In this document: in pieces, positions 43,089 to 51,985 of the stretch
How positions within the stretch are numbered: the first letter of the stretch is position 1
How the letters are laid out: each line of letters opens with the position of its first letter
Source of the DNA: Crossiella sp. S99.2
GTDB taxonomy: Bacteria; Actinomycetota; Actinomycetes; Mycobacteriales; Pseudonocardiaceae
Reading direction: 5' to 3'
NCBI RefSeq assembly: GCF_023094165.1
Contig: NZ_JALMDK010000012.1
Span: 1-64,000, forward strand
Length of the DNA: 64,000 bases
Made by a program: the position numbers and the translations under genes
The notes under the pieces: model-generated
What the model saw: the letters and a program-made list of their open reading frames with translations, nothing else
Databases searched by the model: none
Told to the model about the DNA's origin: nothing

Positions 43089-44297
43089 TCAGTACGGCGT
43101 GTGCACCGCGGGCGGCGTCACGTGCACGCCCGCCCGGTACTTCGGCACCCGCACCCGCACCTTGGTGCCCGCGCCGAGCGCGGTCTCCACCACCAGGCCG
43201 TAGTCGTCGCCGTAGACCTGCCGGAGCCGCTCGTCCACGTTGGCCATCCCGATGCCCTCCGACGGCGCGCCCGCCCCGGCCAGGATCCCGCGCAATGTCT
43301 CCGGGTCCATCCCGGCGCCGTCGTCCTCGATCACGATCTCCGCCTCGGCCCCGGCGTCCCTGGCCAGGATGGTGACCCGCCCGGACATGTCCCGCCCGGA
43401 CAGCCCGTGTTGCACCGCGTTCTCCACCAGCGGTTGCAGGCACAGGAACGGCACCGCCACCGGCAGCACCTCCGGCGCCACCTGGAAGGTCACCGCCAGC
43501 TTGTCCCCGCTGCGCGCGATGGCCAGGGTCAGGTACTGGTGGATGGCGCGCAGTTCGTCGGCCAGGGTGGTGAACTCGCCGTGTTTGCGGAAGGAGTGCC
43601 GGGTGAAATCGGCGAAGTCCAGCAGCAGTTCGCGGGCGCGTTCCGGGTCGGTGCGCACGAACGCGGCGATGGTGGCCAGCGAGTTGTAGATGAAGTGCGG
43701 GGAGATCTGCGCGCGCAGCGCCTGCATCTCCGCCTCGACCAGCCGGGTGCGCGAGCGGTCCAGTTCGGCCAGTTCCAGCTGCGCGGACACCCAGTTCGCG
43801 ACCTCCTTGGTGGCCCGCACCAGGATCGGCGGACTGGAGTCGCTGTAGGCGATGAGCGTGCCGAGCACGTGCTCGTCCACCACCAGCGGCGCGATCACCG
43901 CGTGCCGCAGCGGGCAGCGGGAGTCGGCGCAGCGGGCCGAGCTGACCTGCACCCGCCCGGACCGCAACGTCTCCGCGGCCTGGGTGAGCGCGCTGGCCGC
44001 GTGTGTCTCGCAGTCGCCGGACCAGGCCAGCACCGTCTCCTGGTCGGTCAGGCACAACGCGGGGGTGCCGAGCAGATCGCGCAGCCGCCGGATCGCCTTG
44101 CGCGCGGCCTCCGCGGTCAGCCCGGCACGCAGTGGTGGCGCGGCCAGCGAGGCGGCGTGCAGGGTCTCGAAGGTGGCCCGGTCGGTCGGGGTGCCGAAGT
44201 CCCGGTTGGCCCGGGACCGGCGCACGATGACCAGCAGCGCCACGCTCAGCGCGGTGAGCAGCAGCAGGAGCACGAACAACGCGGAGGTGCGGGTCAT
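43089..44297 (-). CDS. LytS/YehU-type sensor histidine kinase
   Basis: A 402-residue sensor kinase: one N-terminal membrane helix, a GAF/LytS-like sensor region with several cysteines (SGDCETH, SARCADSRCPL), the His_kinase domain (QISPHFIYNSLATIAAF, phospho-His about residue 199) and a HATPase domain (VENAVQHGL, DDGAGMD, GIGMANVDERL). It overlaps the end of the symporter gene by 4 bases (ATGA). Its partner is the LytTR regulator at 46552; the transporter lies between them. Cysteines may bind a metal or redox signal, which is inference. Confidence 0.92.
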   Translation of the reverse strand: MTRTSALFVLLLLLTALSVALLVIVRRSRANRDFGTPTDRATFETLHAASLAAPPLRAGLTAEAARKAIRRLRDLLGTPALCLTDQETVLAWSGDCETHAASALTQAAETLRSGRVQVSSARCADSRCPLRHAVIAPLVVDEHVLGTLIAYSDSSPPILVRATKEVANWVSAQLELAELDRSRTRLVEAEMQALRAQISPHFIYNSLATIAAFVRTDPERARELLLDFADFTRHSFRKHGEFTTLADELRAIHQYLTLAIARSGDKLAVTFQVAPEVLPVAVPFLCLQPLVENAVQHGLSGRDMSGRVTILARDAGAEAEIVIEDDGAGMDPETLRGILAGAGAPSEGIGMANVDERLRQVYGDDYGLVVETALGAGTKVRVRVPKYRAGVHVTPPAVHTPY

Positions 44298-46006
44298 CGG
44301 CCGGTGGTTCCTTCCGGGGCGTGCAGCCGGGCCATGGTCGCGTTCACCGAACGCGGCGCGCGTTTCCGGGTGGCCAGCGAAACTCCGATCATCACCGCGA
44401 AGCCCAGCGGCACCGACCAGGCGGCCGGCCAGGACAACAGGGTGGTGAACCAGCCGGCCCGCAACTCACCGGAGATGGTGGCCAGCACGGCCAACAGGGC
44501 AAGCCCGCCGCCGGTGAGCAACCCGGCGACCGCGCCGGCGGCGGTGAGTCCGCGCCACCAGATGCCGAGCACCAGTAACGGGCAGAACGAGGAAGCGGCG
44601 ACCGCGAAGGCCAGGCCGACCGAACTGGCGATGGGCAGGTCGGTGCCGATCAGCGCGAGCCCCACCGGCACCACGGTGGCCAGCACCGCGGACAACCGGA
44701 ACCCGCGCAGCCCGCGGCCGCGGAAGACGTCCTGGGAGAGCACCCCCGCCACCGACATGGCCAGTCCGGAGGAGGTAGACAGGAACGCGGCGAACGCGCC
44801 GCCGGCCACCAGCGCGCCCAGCAGTTCGCCGCCGAACCCGGGGATGAGCCGCCGGGGTAACACCAGCACCAGCGCGTCGGTGGCCCCGGTCATCAGCAGA
44901 TCCGGCGCGTACAACCGGCCGAGCGCGCCGAAGACCAGCGGGAACAGGTAGAAGACGCCGAGCAGTCCGAGCACCACCAGGGTGGTCCGCCGGGCCGCCC
45001 GGCCGGTCGGGTTGGTGTAGAAGCGGACCAGCACGTGCGGCAGGCCCATGGTGCCCAGGAAGGTCGCCACCATCAGCGAGTAGGTGACGTAGAGCGGGTG
45101 GTCGTCCCGGCCGCCGGAGAGTGGACTGGCCCATTCGTCCCCGGTCAGCGGCCGGGCCGGGGTCACGTGCGGCACCGCGGCGCCCGCCGGGAACACCACC
45201 GTGGTGTCCTGGCCGAACTCGTGCGCGCCCGCGGTCAGCTCCAGCCGCGCGCCTTCATAGGTCTTGTCGTCCAGCCGTCCGCGTACGGTGACCTGCACCG
45301 GTTCGGCGTTGTGCACCTGGACCGGGGTGCGGATGGTGACCGTGGTCTGCTGGCTGAAGGCCACCGGCCGGTCCCCGTCCAGCAGCGGCGCGCCGTCCCG
45401 CTGCCAGACCATGATCAGCAGGATCGCTGGGACCGCGATCGCGGTCAGCTTGAGCCAGTAGTGGAAGGCCTGCACGAAGGTGATGCTGCGCATCCCGCCG
45501 GAGGCCAGGTTCAGCGTGACCACCACCGCCACCACCACGCCGCCCACCCACACCGGCGCGTTGGTCAGCGTGTTCAGCGTCAGCCCCGCGCCCTGCAGCT
45601 GGGGCAGCAGGTACAGCCAGCCGATGCCCACCACCAGCAGGCTCGCCACCCGGCGCACCGCCACCGATTCCAGGCGGTTCTCGGCGAAGTCGGGCAGCGT
45701 GTACGCGCCGGAGCGGCGCAGCGGCGCGGCCACCAGCGCCAGCATGATCAGGTAGCCGGCGGTGTAGCCGACCGGGAACCACAGCATGTCCGCGCCGAAG
45801 CTGAGGATCAGTCCGGCCACGCCGAGGAAGCTGGCCGCGGACAGGTACTCGCCGCTGATCGCCGAGGCGTTCCACCACGGGCCCACCGAGCGGGAGGCGA
45901 CGTAGTAGTCGGAGGTGGTGCGGGAGACGCGCAGGCCGTAGGCGCCGATGAGGATGGTCGCCACCGTCACCACGCCGACCGCGATCAGACCGGAGAGCGC
46001 GTTCAC
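44294..46006 (-). CDS. Sodium:solute symporter (SSS family, ActP/MctC-like)
   Basis: A 570-residue membrane transporter with about 13 helices. SSS features: YYVASRSVGPWWNASAISGEYLSAASFLG near the N-terminus, GGMRSITFVQAFHYWLKL and FLSTSSGLAMSVAG. A soluble-looking loop of about 100 residues (residues ~190-290) is inserted. By type and partner it resembles acetate/monocarboxylate permeases; amino or other acids are possible. GTG start overlaps the DUF485-like gene stop. Confidence 0.9.
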   Translation of the reverse strand: MNALSGLIAVGVVTVATILIGAYGLRVSRTTSDYYVASRSVGPWWNASAISGEYLSAASFLGVAGLILSFGADMLWFPVGYTAGYLIMLALVAAPLRRSGAYTLPDFAENRLESVAVRRVASLLVVGIGWLYLLPQLQGAGLTLNTLTNAPVWVGGVVVAVVVTLNLASGGMRSITFVQAFHYWLKLTAIAVPAILLIMVWQRDGAPLLDGDRPVAFSQQTTVTIRTPVQVHNAEPVQVTVRGRLDDKTYEGARLELTAGAHEFGQDTTVVFPAGAAVPHVTPARPLTGDEWASPLSGGRDDHPLYVTYSLMVATFLGTMGLPHVLVRFYTNPTGRAARRTTLVVLGLLGVFYLFPLVFGALGRLYAPDLLMTGATDALVLVLPRRLIPGFGGELLGALVAGGAFAAFLSTSSGLAMSVAGVLSQDVFRGRGLRGFRLSAVLATVVPVGLALIGTDLPIASSVGLAFAVAASSFCPLLVLGIWWRGLTAAGAVAGLLTGGGLALLAVLATISGELRAGWFTTLLSWPAAWSVPLGFAVMIGVSLATRKRAPRSVNATMARLHAPEGTTGR

Positions 46007-46383
46007 GTCGAGTGGTCCTCCACGAAGTCCTGGTAGTCGCGCTCGATGCGTTCCGCGCCGCGCACGTACAGCCAGCCGATGAGCAGCAGCACCGGGTAGA
46101 CCCCGCCGCCGAGCACCAGCCACGGCACCCGCACCCCGAACAGCTCGGCCGAGCGGCTGGCCGGGACCAGCGCGAACAGCAGCGGCAGCAGACCCAGCGG
46201 CAGCACCGCCAGGCAGACCGCGATCGCGGCGCGCAGCTGGCTGCGGATGAGCGCGCGCAGTGACACCTCGTCCAGGGTCGCCTTGTCGTCCCGGCCGATC
46301 CGGGCCGCGCGATTCGGCCGGGCGGACCTGGTGCGCGGGCCGGTGACCACCACCCGCCGGGGTGGCTGGCGCGGCTCGGTCAC
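46003..46383 (-). CDS. DUF485-like small membrane partner of symporter
   Basis: A 126-residue protein: basic cytoplasmic N-terminus, two hydrophobic segments (about residues 53-73 and 86-110), and a short acidic tail (IERDYQDFVEDHST). This matches YjcH/DUF485 partners of ActP-type symporters in length and placement. GTG 46383; promoter and Crp-like site lie upstream. Overlaps the symporter gene by 4 bases. Confidence 0.78.
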   Translation of the reverse strand: MTEPRQPPRRVVVTGPRTRSARPNRAARIGRDDKATLDEVSLRALIRSQLRAAIAVCLAVLPLGLLPLLFALVPASRSAELFGVRVPWLVLGGGVYPVLLLIGWLYVRGAERIERDYQDFVEDHST

Positions 46384-46470
46384 GTCGTGGTCTCCCGTGG
46401 TCGCGGAGCGTGGTCAGGCGGTGCCGGCGCTGACCCGGGTGGATGATGCCGGAGAGCAAGCCCATTGAAA

Positions 46471-46518
46471 GTGACCCAGGTCACGGCCGAGTCTATGGTC
46501 CGCGGATATCAAGACCAA
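46471..46518 (-). promoter_or_regulatory. Promoter and Crp/GlxR-like site of the symporter operon
   Basis: On the minus strand, TTGGTC (46513-46518), 17 bases, TAGACT (46490-46495). Just downstream lies GTGACCCAGGTCAC (46471-46484), GTGA-N6-TCAC, the Crp/GlxR half-site pattern, over the expected transcription start, a place where binding would repress. Confidence 0.55.
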
Positions 46519-46551
46519 ACGGATCGAGGGAGCCCACCGGTCGGCGGCCGT

Positions 46552-47364
46552 TCATCGTGGCGGCTGCCGATCGGGACGGGCCTGCCGCACCAGCAGATCG
46601 CGCAGTTCGCGGGCGTGCCGCCGGCTCACCGGCAGCACCTGCGCGCCGACCCGCACGCTGAGTTGCCCGGTGTCCAGCCGCAATTCGTCGACGAAACGCA
46701 GCGACACCAGGTGGCTGCGGTGCACCCGCACGAACCCGGCCGCCCGCCAGCGTTCCTCCAGCTGCCCGAGCGAGGCGCGGATCAGGTGCGTCTCCTGCCC
46801 GGTGTGCAGCCGCGCGTAGTCCCCGCAGGCCTGGGCGTAGTGCACGTCGGCCAGCCGGACGAACCTGGTCAGCCCGCCCAGCTCGACCGGGATGACCTCA
46901 TCCGGCGGTTCCTGGGTGACCGGGTGCGCGCCGGCGGGCTGCGCGGCCGTCGGTGGTCCGGCGGGGACGGGATCGAGGCGTTCGGTCCGGACCCGCTCGT
47001 CCACCCGGCGCACCGCCTCGGCCAGTCGCGCCGCCCGGATCGGTTTGAGCACGTAGTCCACCGCCTTCAGCTCGAAGGCCTGCACCGCGAAGTCCTCGTA
47101 GGCGGTGACGAACACGACCAGCGGCGGTGTGCTGAACCGGGTGAGCAGCCGGGCCAGTTCCAGTCCGTCCAGGCCGGGCATGTGGATGTCCAGGAACACC
47201 GCGTCCAGGGTGTCGCCTTCCTTGGCGACCTGGTCGATGTGGCGCAACGCCTCCATCGCGCCCTCGGCGCCGTCGGCCTGCTCGATCCGGCCGTCCGCGC
47301 GCAGCATGTGCAGCAGCTCCGCCAGCAGCGGAGCCTCATCGTCGACCGCCAGCACCCGTAGCAC
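46552..47364 (-). CDS. LytTR-family response regulator
   Basis: A 270-residue regulator: receiver domain (acidic DDEA near the start, phospho-Asp in VFLDIHMPG about residue 57, VLKPI lysine), a proline-rich linker, and a LytTR DNA-binding domain (GDYARLHTG, FVRVHRSHLV). It works with the LytS-type kinase at 43089, controlling probably the intervening symporter. GTG 47364 has TACAGT 7 bases upstream, leaderless-like. It starts 22 bases after the upstream oxidoreductase gene, with a small CTGATC/GATCAG hairpin between. Confidence 0.93.
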   Translation of the reverse strand: MLRVLAVDDEAPLLAELLHMLRADGRIEQADGAEGAMEALRHIDQVAKEGDTLDAVFLDIHMPGLDGLELARLLTRFSTPPLVVFVTAYEDFAVQAFELKAVDYVLKPIRAARLAEAVRRVDERVRTERLDPVPAGPPTAAQPAGAHPVTQEPPDEVIPVELGGLTRFVRLADVHYAQACGDYARLHTGQETHLIRASLGQLEERWRAAGFVRVHRSHLVSLRFVDELRLDTGQLSVRVGAQVLPVSRRHARELRDLLVRQARPDRQPPR

Positions 47365-47386
47365 CCTCGGTACTGTAACGACCTGA

Positions 47387-48670
47387 TCAAACGATCAGTA
47401 GCGGGTGCCCGGGTACTTCCCGGCGCAGACCGGTGAAGTGCCGGCGGACGAGGTCCTGGGCGTAGCCGAGCACGCACTCCACCAGCTCGAAGGCGGGCAG
47501 TCCGCCCAGGTGGTAGGTGTGCCGCCGGCCTTGCAGGGCCTCCAGCCGGTCCAGCGCGCCTGCGGCCAGGTCGGCGCTGTCGAAGTGCGGCAGGAACCGC
47601 CAGCGGCGTTGCAGGTGCAGCCGGTGCAGCTGCCCGCCCCAGGCGCGGACATCGGCGCGCAGCAGGTCGGCCACCCCCGGTCCGTCCAGGTCCGGCCGGC
47701 CGTAGGCGTGGCAGGCCAGCACGTCGGTGTCCGGGTGGCGGCGGTGGAAGGACACGCAGTGGCCCCGGCTGGCCGAGCCGGTCAGGTGCGGCTGGACCAG
47801 GGTGTGCGCGCCGGGCGGCAGGCCGCTGACGCTGCCCAGGGTGGTGTAGAGGTCCAGTCGCCGGATCCGGGCCGCCAGGGCGCGTTCCTCCTCGGTGGCG
47901 TCCAGCACCGGCAGCACCTCGTCCAGCCCGACGGCCAGCACCAGGTCGTCGAAGGTGTGCTCGGTCCCGTCCACGACCACGCGCACGCCGTCGGCGTCCC
48001 TGGTGATCCGCTCGACCCGCACGCCGCGGCGCAGGCCGGGCAGCTCCTGCGCCACCCGCCGCCACAGTTCGGCGAAACCGCCGTCGAGCGCGCGCACCTG
48101 GTCGGTGCCCAGACCGGTCAACTCGGCGTACTTGACCAGGTAGAGCGCGGGCAGGTCCAGGTCGAGGTGGCCGTAGCCGGCCGCGGTGTAGCCGGGGCCG
48201 AAGACCTCGGCCAGCGCGCTGAGCCGGTACTCGGCCAGCCAGCGCCGGGCCGGCGCGGCCAGCACCCTGGCGGAGTGCGCGAGGCCGGGATCGGCGATGC
48301 GCGGGAACAACTCGGCCCGGACCCGGCGGTAGCGGGTGAGGGTCTCCCGGCACAGCGGACCGGGGACGCGCGGCCGGGAGCGGCCGGTGGACGGGTCGAA
48401 CAGCAGTGGCGGGCCGGTGTCGGTGGTGCGCAGGCCGAGTTCGGCGACCAGCGCGTCCAGCCGATGGTGTGTGGGGGAGTAGCCGTGGCCGCCCAGGTCG
48501 TAGCCGCGGCCGTCGATCTCCGCCGCCGCGCACTGCCCGCCGATGGCGTGCCTGGCCTCCAGCACGGTCACCCGGTGTCCGGCCCTGGTCAGCTCGCGTG
48601 CGGCGGCCAGTCCACTGGCGCCGGCGCCGAGCACGGCGACCGAGCGCGCGTGCTCGAAGTCTGCGGGCAT
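47387..48670 (-). CDS. FAD-dependent oxidoreductase (amine-oxidase-like)
   Basis: A 427-residue flavoprotein with the N-terminal Rossmann motif VLGAGASGLAAARELTRAGHRVTVLEAR (GxGxxG near residue 14) and GGQCAAAEIDGRGYDLGGHG, the FAD-binding region of phytoene-desaturase and amine-oxidase-like proteins. Substrate unknown. ATG 48670 has GAGGAACTC upstream. It lies just upstream of the LytTR gene on the same strand, though whether the two act together is unclear. Confidence 0.82.
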   Translation of the reverse strand: MPADFEHARSVAVLGAGASGLAAARELTRAGHRVTVLEARHAIGGQCAAAEIDGRGYDLGGHGYSPTHHRLDALVAELGLRTTDTGPPLLFDPSTGRSRPRVPGPLCRETLTRYRRVRAELFPRIADPGLAHSARVLAAPARRWLAEYRLSALAEVFGPGYTAAGYGHLDLDLPALYLVKYAELTGLGTDQVRALDGGFAELWRRVAQELPGLRRGVRVERITRDADGVRVVVDGTEHTFDDLVLAVGLDEVLPVLDATEEERALAARIRRLDLYTTLGSVSGLPPGAHTLVQPHLTGSASRGHCVSFHRRHPDTDVLACHAYGRPDLDGPGVADLLRADVRAWGGQLHRLHLQRRWRFLPHFDSADLAAGALDRLEALQGRRHTYHLGGLPAFELVECVLGYAQDLVRRHFTGLRREVPGHPLLIV

Positions 48671-49266
48671 GAGTTCCTCGGTGCGTTCGCGCGGGGGCCG
48701 GAGAAGAATCACTCCACGGTCAGCATGGCCTAACCTGCGGTCGGTCGGCCACTTCCACACCCAATCGGGTGAGTCGGATCAAAATAACGGTTCTGGCAAT
48801 GTTCTTGATGGCTGGCAAGTTCTGCGCCCTCTAGGAACATTGCCGCTGGTGGTCGCTGGTGCGCTAGGCTCTGGTGCGAGTAGATCGGTTCATTTTCAAC
48901 TACTTCGCCGAGTCGACCGATTAACGGTGAAACTGACCGCTCGTCGCCAATTCCGCGCCATTCGTCGGCGGTATAGTCCATTGGTGGCGCGCTGGCGGGA
49001 ACATGTCATTCCGACCGCTATCGTGCGGAATCCGCTCCCCGTCCCCGCTGGCGCCGCCGGTGTTCTCCCCTCGATCCGGCTGAGCCGCCGCGGTCCCATG
49101 GCCCGTACGGGAAGGGGAGCGGACCGCCTGCCGTCGCCCGCCGTCCCGGCCCCGGCCGGGGGTGGGCGACGGTCTCGCGGACAACGATGTTTCCCGGTCA
49201 CGCACCACAGTGGACCGCACATGGCAGGATCGGCATGGCCGAGCAGGTGCGGGGAGGAGGCGCGAG
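48671..49266. other. ~600-base intergenic region with inverted repeat
   Basis: No supportable gene. It is less GC-rich than its surroundings in the first 250 bases. It holds arms GGCAATGTTC (48795-48804) and GAACATTGCC (48835-48844), with direct repeats CTGGCAATGTTCT and CTGGCAAGTTCT (48793 and 48812) inside. A regulatory region or small RNA is possible. Confidence 0.6.
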
Positions 49267-50766
49267 ATGTCGACAGACGCGGTCACCTCGCCCGACGCGG
49301 CCGCCCCTGACCGGATGCGCGAGCTGATCAGGGAAGGCGCGCTGAGCGAGGCCATCGCCCTGGCCGACGCGGTGATCGCGCGTGCCGAGGAGCCCGCGAT
49401 CGTCGGCCGGTCCCTGCTGATGAAGCTCGGCTGCCTGATGATGGACGGCCACCGCCTGGAGGCCGTGTCAGTGGCCGACCAGGCCTTCGACGTGGTGCTG
49501 GCCAGCGGCGACCCGGCGCTGATGGGCGAGTTGTACGCGCTGGCCGCCTATGTCGCGCTCACCGAGGGCTCGGTGGACCGCTGCGTGCGGCACCTGGTTC
49601 GCGGCTCGCGCACGATGGAGCTGGTGACCAGGGCGGACCTGATCGCCGCGGACGCCTGGGCCGATCTGGCCATCACCTACTCCATCGCCGGTTTCCACAA
49701 CCAGGCGATGCTGGCCTCGGTGCGCGCCCGCAACACCGCCGCCGCGGCCGGGCTGCCGCCGGAGGAGTACCTGACCCCGGAGATCCCGCTGCGCTGCGCG
49801 GTGTCGCTGGACCACCGCGGCGACGAGCAGGGCGCCAGGGACATGCTGCGCGCCGCGGTCGCGCTGGCCCGGCAGTGCACGCCCGGCGGCGAGCTGCGCC
49901 CGGCCGACTACCCCTTCTACCGCTACGCCAGCGCCCGGCTGCGCGCGCTGGGCGAACCGGTCGAGCTGGCCCTGACCGAGGTGTCCCTGGAAGGCCACGA
50001 GGCCGCCGACCTGGGCGCGCTGGCCCAGGTGTGCGACGCGATCTCGGCCGGTCGCCCGCTGGACGCGCTGGCCCAGCTGGACTCGATGACGCTGGTCGCC
50101 AACACCCTCGGCCCGGCCGAGTTGTTCCGGCTGCGCGCGCTGGCCTACGCCGCCGCGGGCGATCACCGGGCGGCGCACACCGCCGACCGGCAGGCGTTCC
50201 GGCTGGCGGGCGAGCACCCGTCCCGGCTGGTCGACCGGTTCATCGAGGGCGTCGGCGCCCGGCTGGACCACGAGGACCTGCGCCGCGCGGTCGGCCGCTA
50301 CGCCGCCGAGGCGCTCACCGACCCGCTCACCGGCCTGCCCAACCGGCGGCACCTGGAGCAGCGGCTGGCGATGATCGCCGAGCAGCGCGGTACCGCGGCC
50401 ATCGGCGTGATCGACCTGGACGGGTTCAAGACGGTCAACACCGTGCACGGCCACCTCTCCGGCGACCTGGTGCTGGAACGGGTCGCGGCCATTCTGTCCC
50501 GCACCGTGCGCCGCGGTGACTTCGTGGCCCGCTACGGCGGGGACGAGTTCGTCGCGCTGCTGCCGGAGACCAGCGTGGTCGAGGCGGTGGAGATAGGGGG
50601 CAGGCTGGCCGCGGCGGTGGACGAGGAGGACTGGGAGGCGCTGGTCGCGGGCACCCCCATCTCGGTGACCATCGGCTGGGCGGACCTGGCGCATCCCGCG
50701 GACCTGCCCACCGCGCTGGCCGAGGCCGACCGCGCCATGCTGGAACTCAAGGGCGCCCGCCGCTAG
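49267..50766 (+). CDS. GGDEF diguanylate cyclase with helical N-terminal domain
   Basis: A 499-residue soluble protein. Residues ~15-320 are helical, TPR-like repeats with no membrane segment; residues ~335-495 are a GGDEF domain with an intact GGDEF (424-428), the metal/substrate aspartate in VIDLDGFKTVN, and an RxxD I-site (RRGD, 415-418) five residues before the motif. It should make cyclic di-GMP and be product-inhibited. ATG follows GGAGGAGG. No phosphodiesterase is adjacent. Confidence 0.93.
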   Translation: MSTDAVTSPDAAAPDRMRELIREGALSEAIALADAVIARAEEPAIVGRSLLMKLGCLMMDGHRLEAVSVADQAFDVVLASGDPALMGELYALAAYVALTEGSVDRCVRHLVRGSRTMELVTRADLIAADAWADLAITYSIAGFHNQAMLASVRARNTAAAAGLPPEEYLTPEIPLRCAVSLDHRGDEQGARDMLRAAVALARQCTPGGELRPADYPFYRYASARLRALGEPVELALTEVSLEGHEAADLGALAQVCDAISAGRPLDALAQLDSMTLVANTLGPAELFRLRALAYAAAGDHRAAHTADRQAFRLAGEHPSRLVDRFIEGVGARLDHEDLRRAVGRYAAEALTDPLTGLPNRRHLEQRLAMIAEQRGTAAIGVIDLDGFKTVNTVHGHLSGDLVLERVAAILSRTVRRGDFVARYGGDEFVALLPETSVVEAVEIGGRLAAAVDEEDWEALVAGTPISVTIGWADLAHPADLPTALAEADRAMLELKGARR

Positions 50767-50819
50767 CCGGCGCTGATGCCAGCCGGCACCGGGAGTCCGC
50801 CGACGCCAGGGAGTCCACC

Positions 50820-51956
50820 GTGCCCGGACCGACCAGCCACGCCGAGCACACCGCCGAGATCCGCGCGGTCAGCCGGGCCGGTCGCGAGGTGCTGGCGGCC
50901 TTCGAGCGGGTGGACCGGGGCTGGTTCGTGCCGCGCCGGATGTGGTGCTCGCCGCGCGGCAGGCTGCCCCAGCCGGTGGACCTGCTGACCGATCCGGAGC
51001 TGTGGCGGCGCTGCGTGTACGGCGACACCGTGGTGGTGACCCAGTTCGACGACGGCGCGACCCACTGGCCCGAGGTCGGCCGGGTGGCCACCAGCAGTGC
51101 CTCCCAGCCACGGCTGGTGGTGGACATGCTGGAGCGGCTGCGCCTGCGGCCGGGCACGGCGGTGCTGGAGATCGGCGCGGGCACCGGCTACAACGCGGCG
51201 CTGCTGGCCGAACTGGCCGGCGCGGAGCGGGTGACCACGGTGGAACTGGACCCCGCGCTGGCCGAGATCGCCGCCGCCAACCTGGCCCGCACCGGCCACC
51301 CGGTGCACCTGGTCCGCGGCGACGGCACCCTGGGCTGCCCGGACCGCGCGCCGTTCGACCGGGTGGTGGCCACCGTGGCCGCGGTCGGCGACGGCCTGCC
51401 GTATGCCTGGGTCGAGCAGACCCGGCCCGGCGGGCTGATCCTCACGCCCTGGGGCAACGCCTATGACAACGGGGTGCTGCTGGAACTGACCGTCCGGCCG
51501 GACGGCACCGCGGCCGGCCCGGTGGTCGGCGGGGTGGCCTTCATGCAGTTGCGCGGCCAGCGGGTGTTCACCGGCCACGCGGCGGACTTCGCCGAACTGG
51601 CCGACGCAGGCGACCCCCGGCACAGCGCGGTGCCGCCGGGCGAGGTGGCCTTCGGCGAGGGCGTGTTCGGCATCGGCCTGCGCATGCCGGAGGTGTGCTG
51701 CGAGGTCAGCTACACCGGCGAACGGGACTACGAGGTGCTGCTCTACGACGCGGGCAGCACCTCGGCGGCGGTGGCGGATGTGCGGGACGGCGTGGTCGAG
51801 GTCCGCGAGTCCGGGCCCCGGGCGCTGTGGGCGGAGGTCGAGGCTGCACACGGCTGGTGGGTCGGACAGGGGCGGCCAGGACTGCACCGCTTCGGCGTCA
51901 CGGTGACCCCCGAGGGGCAGCACGTGTGGCTGGACCGCGCGTCCAACACGCTGTAG
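50820..51956 (+). CDS. Protein-L-isoaspartate O-methyltransferase-like protein, extended
   Basis: A 378-residue protein. Residues ~1-210 form a PCMT-type methyltransferase: ATSSASQPRLVVDML holds the active Ser in SQP, and VLEIGAGTGYNAALLAELAG is SAM motif I. Residues ~210-378 are an extra C-terminal domain found in actinobacterial relatives, which are often linked to peptide modification; no precursor peptide is seen nearby. The GTG start is 53 bases after the GGDEF gene. Either isoaspartate repair or a maturation enzyme. Confidence 0.85.
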   Translation: MPGPTSHAEHTAEIRAVSRAGREVLAAFERVDRGWFVPRRMWCSPRGRLPQPVDLLTDPELWRRCVYGDTVVVTQFDDGATHWPEVGRVATSSASQPRLVVDMLERLRLRPGTAVLEIGAGTGYNAALLAELAGAERVTTVELDPALAEIAAANLARTGHPVHLVRGDGTLGCPDRAPFDRVVATVAAVGDGLPYAWVEQTRPGGLILTPWGNAYDNGVLLELTVRPDGTAAGPVVGGVAFMQLRGQRVFTGHAADFAELADAGDPRHSAVPPGEVAFGEGVFGIGLRMPEVCCEVSYTGERDYEVLLYDAGSTSAAVADVRDGVVEVRESGPRALWAEVEAAHGWWVGQGRPGLHRFGVTVTPEGQHVWLDRASNTL

Positions 51957-51985
51957 CCGCTGTCCCGGCTCAGTACCCTCCGGCC

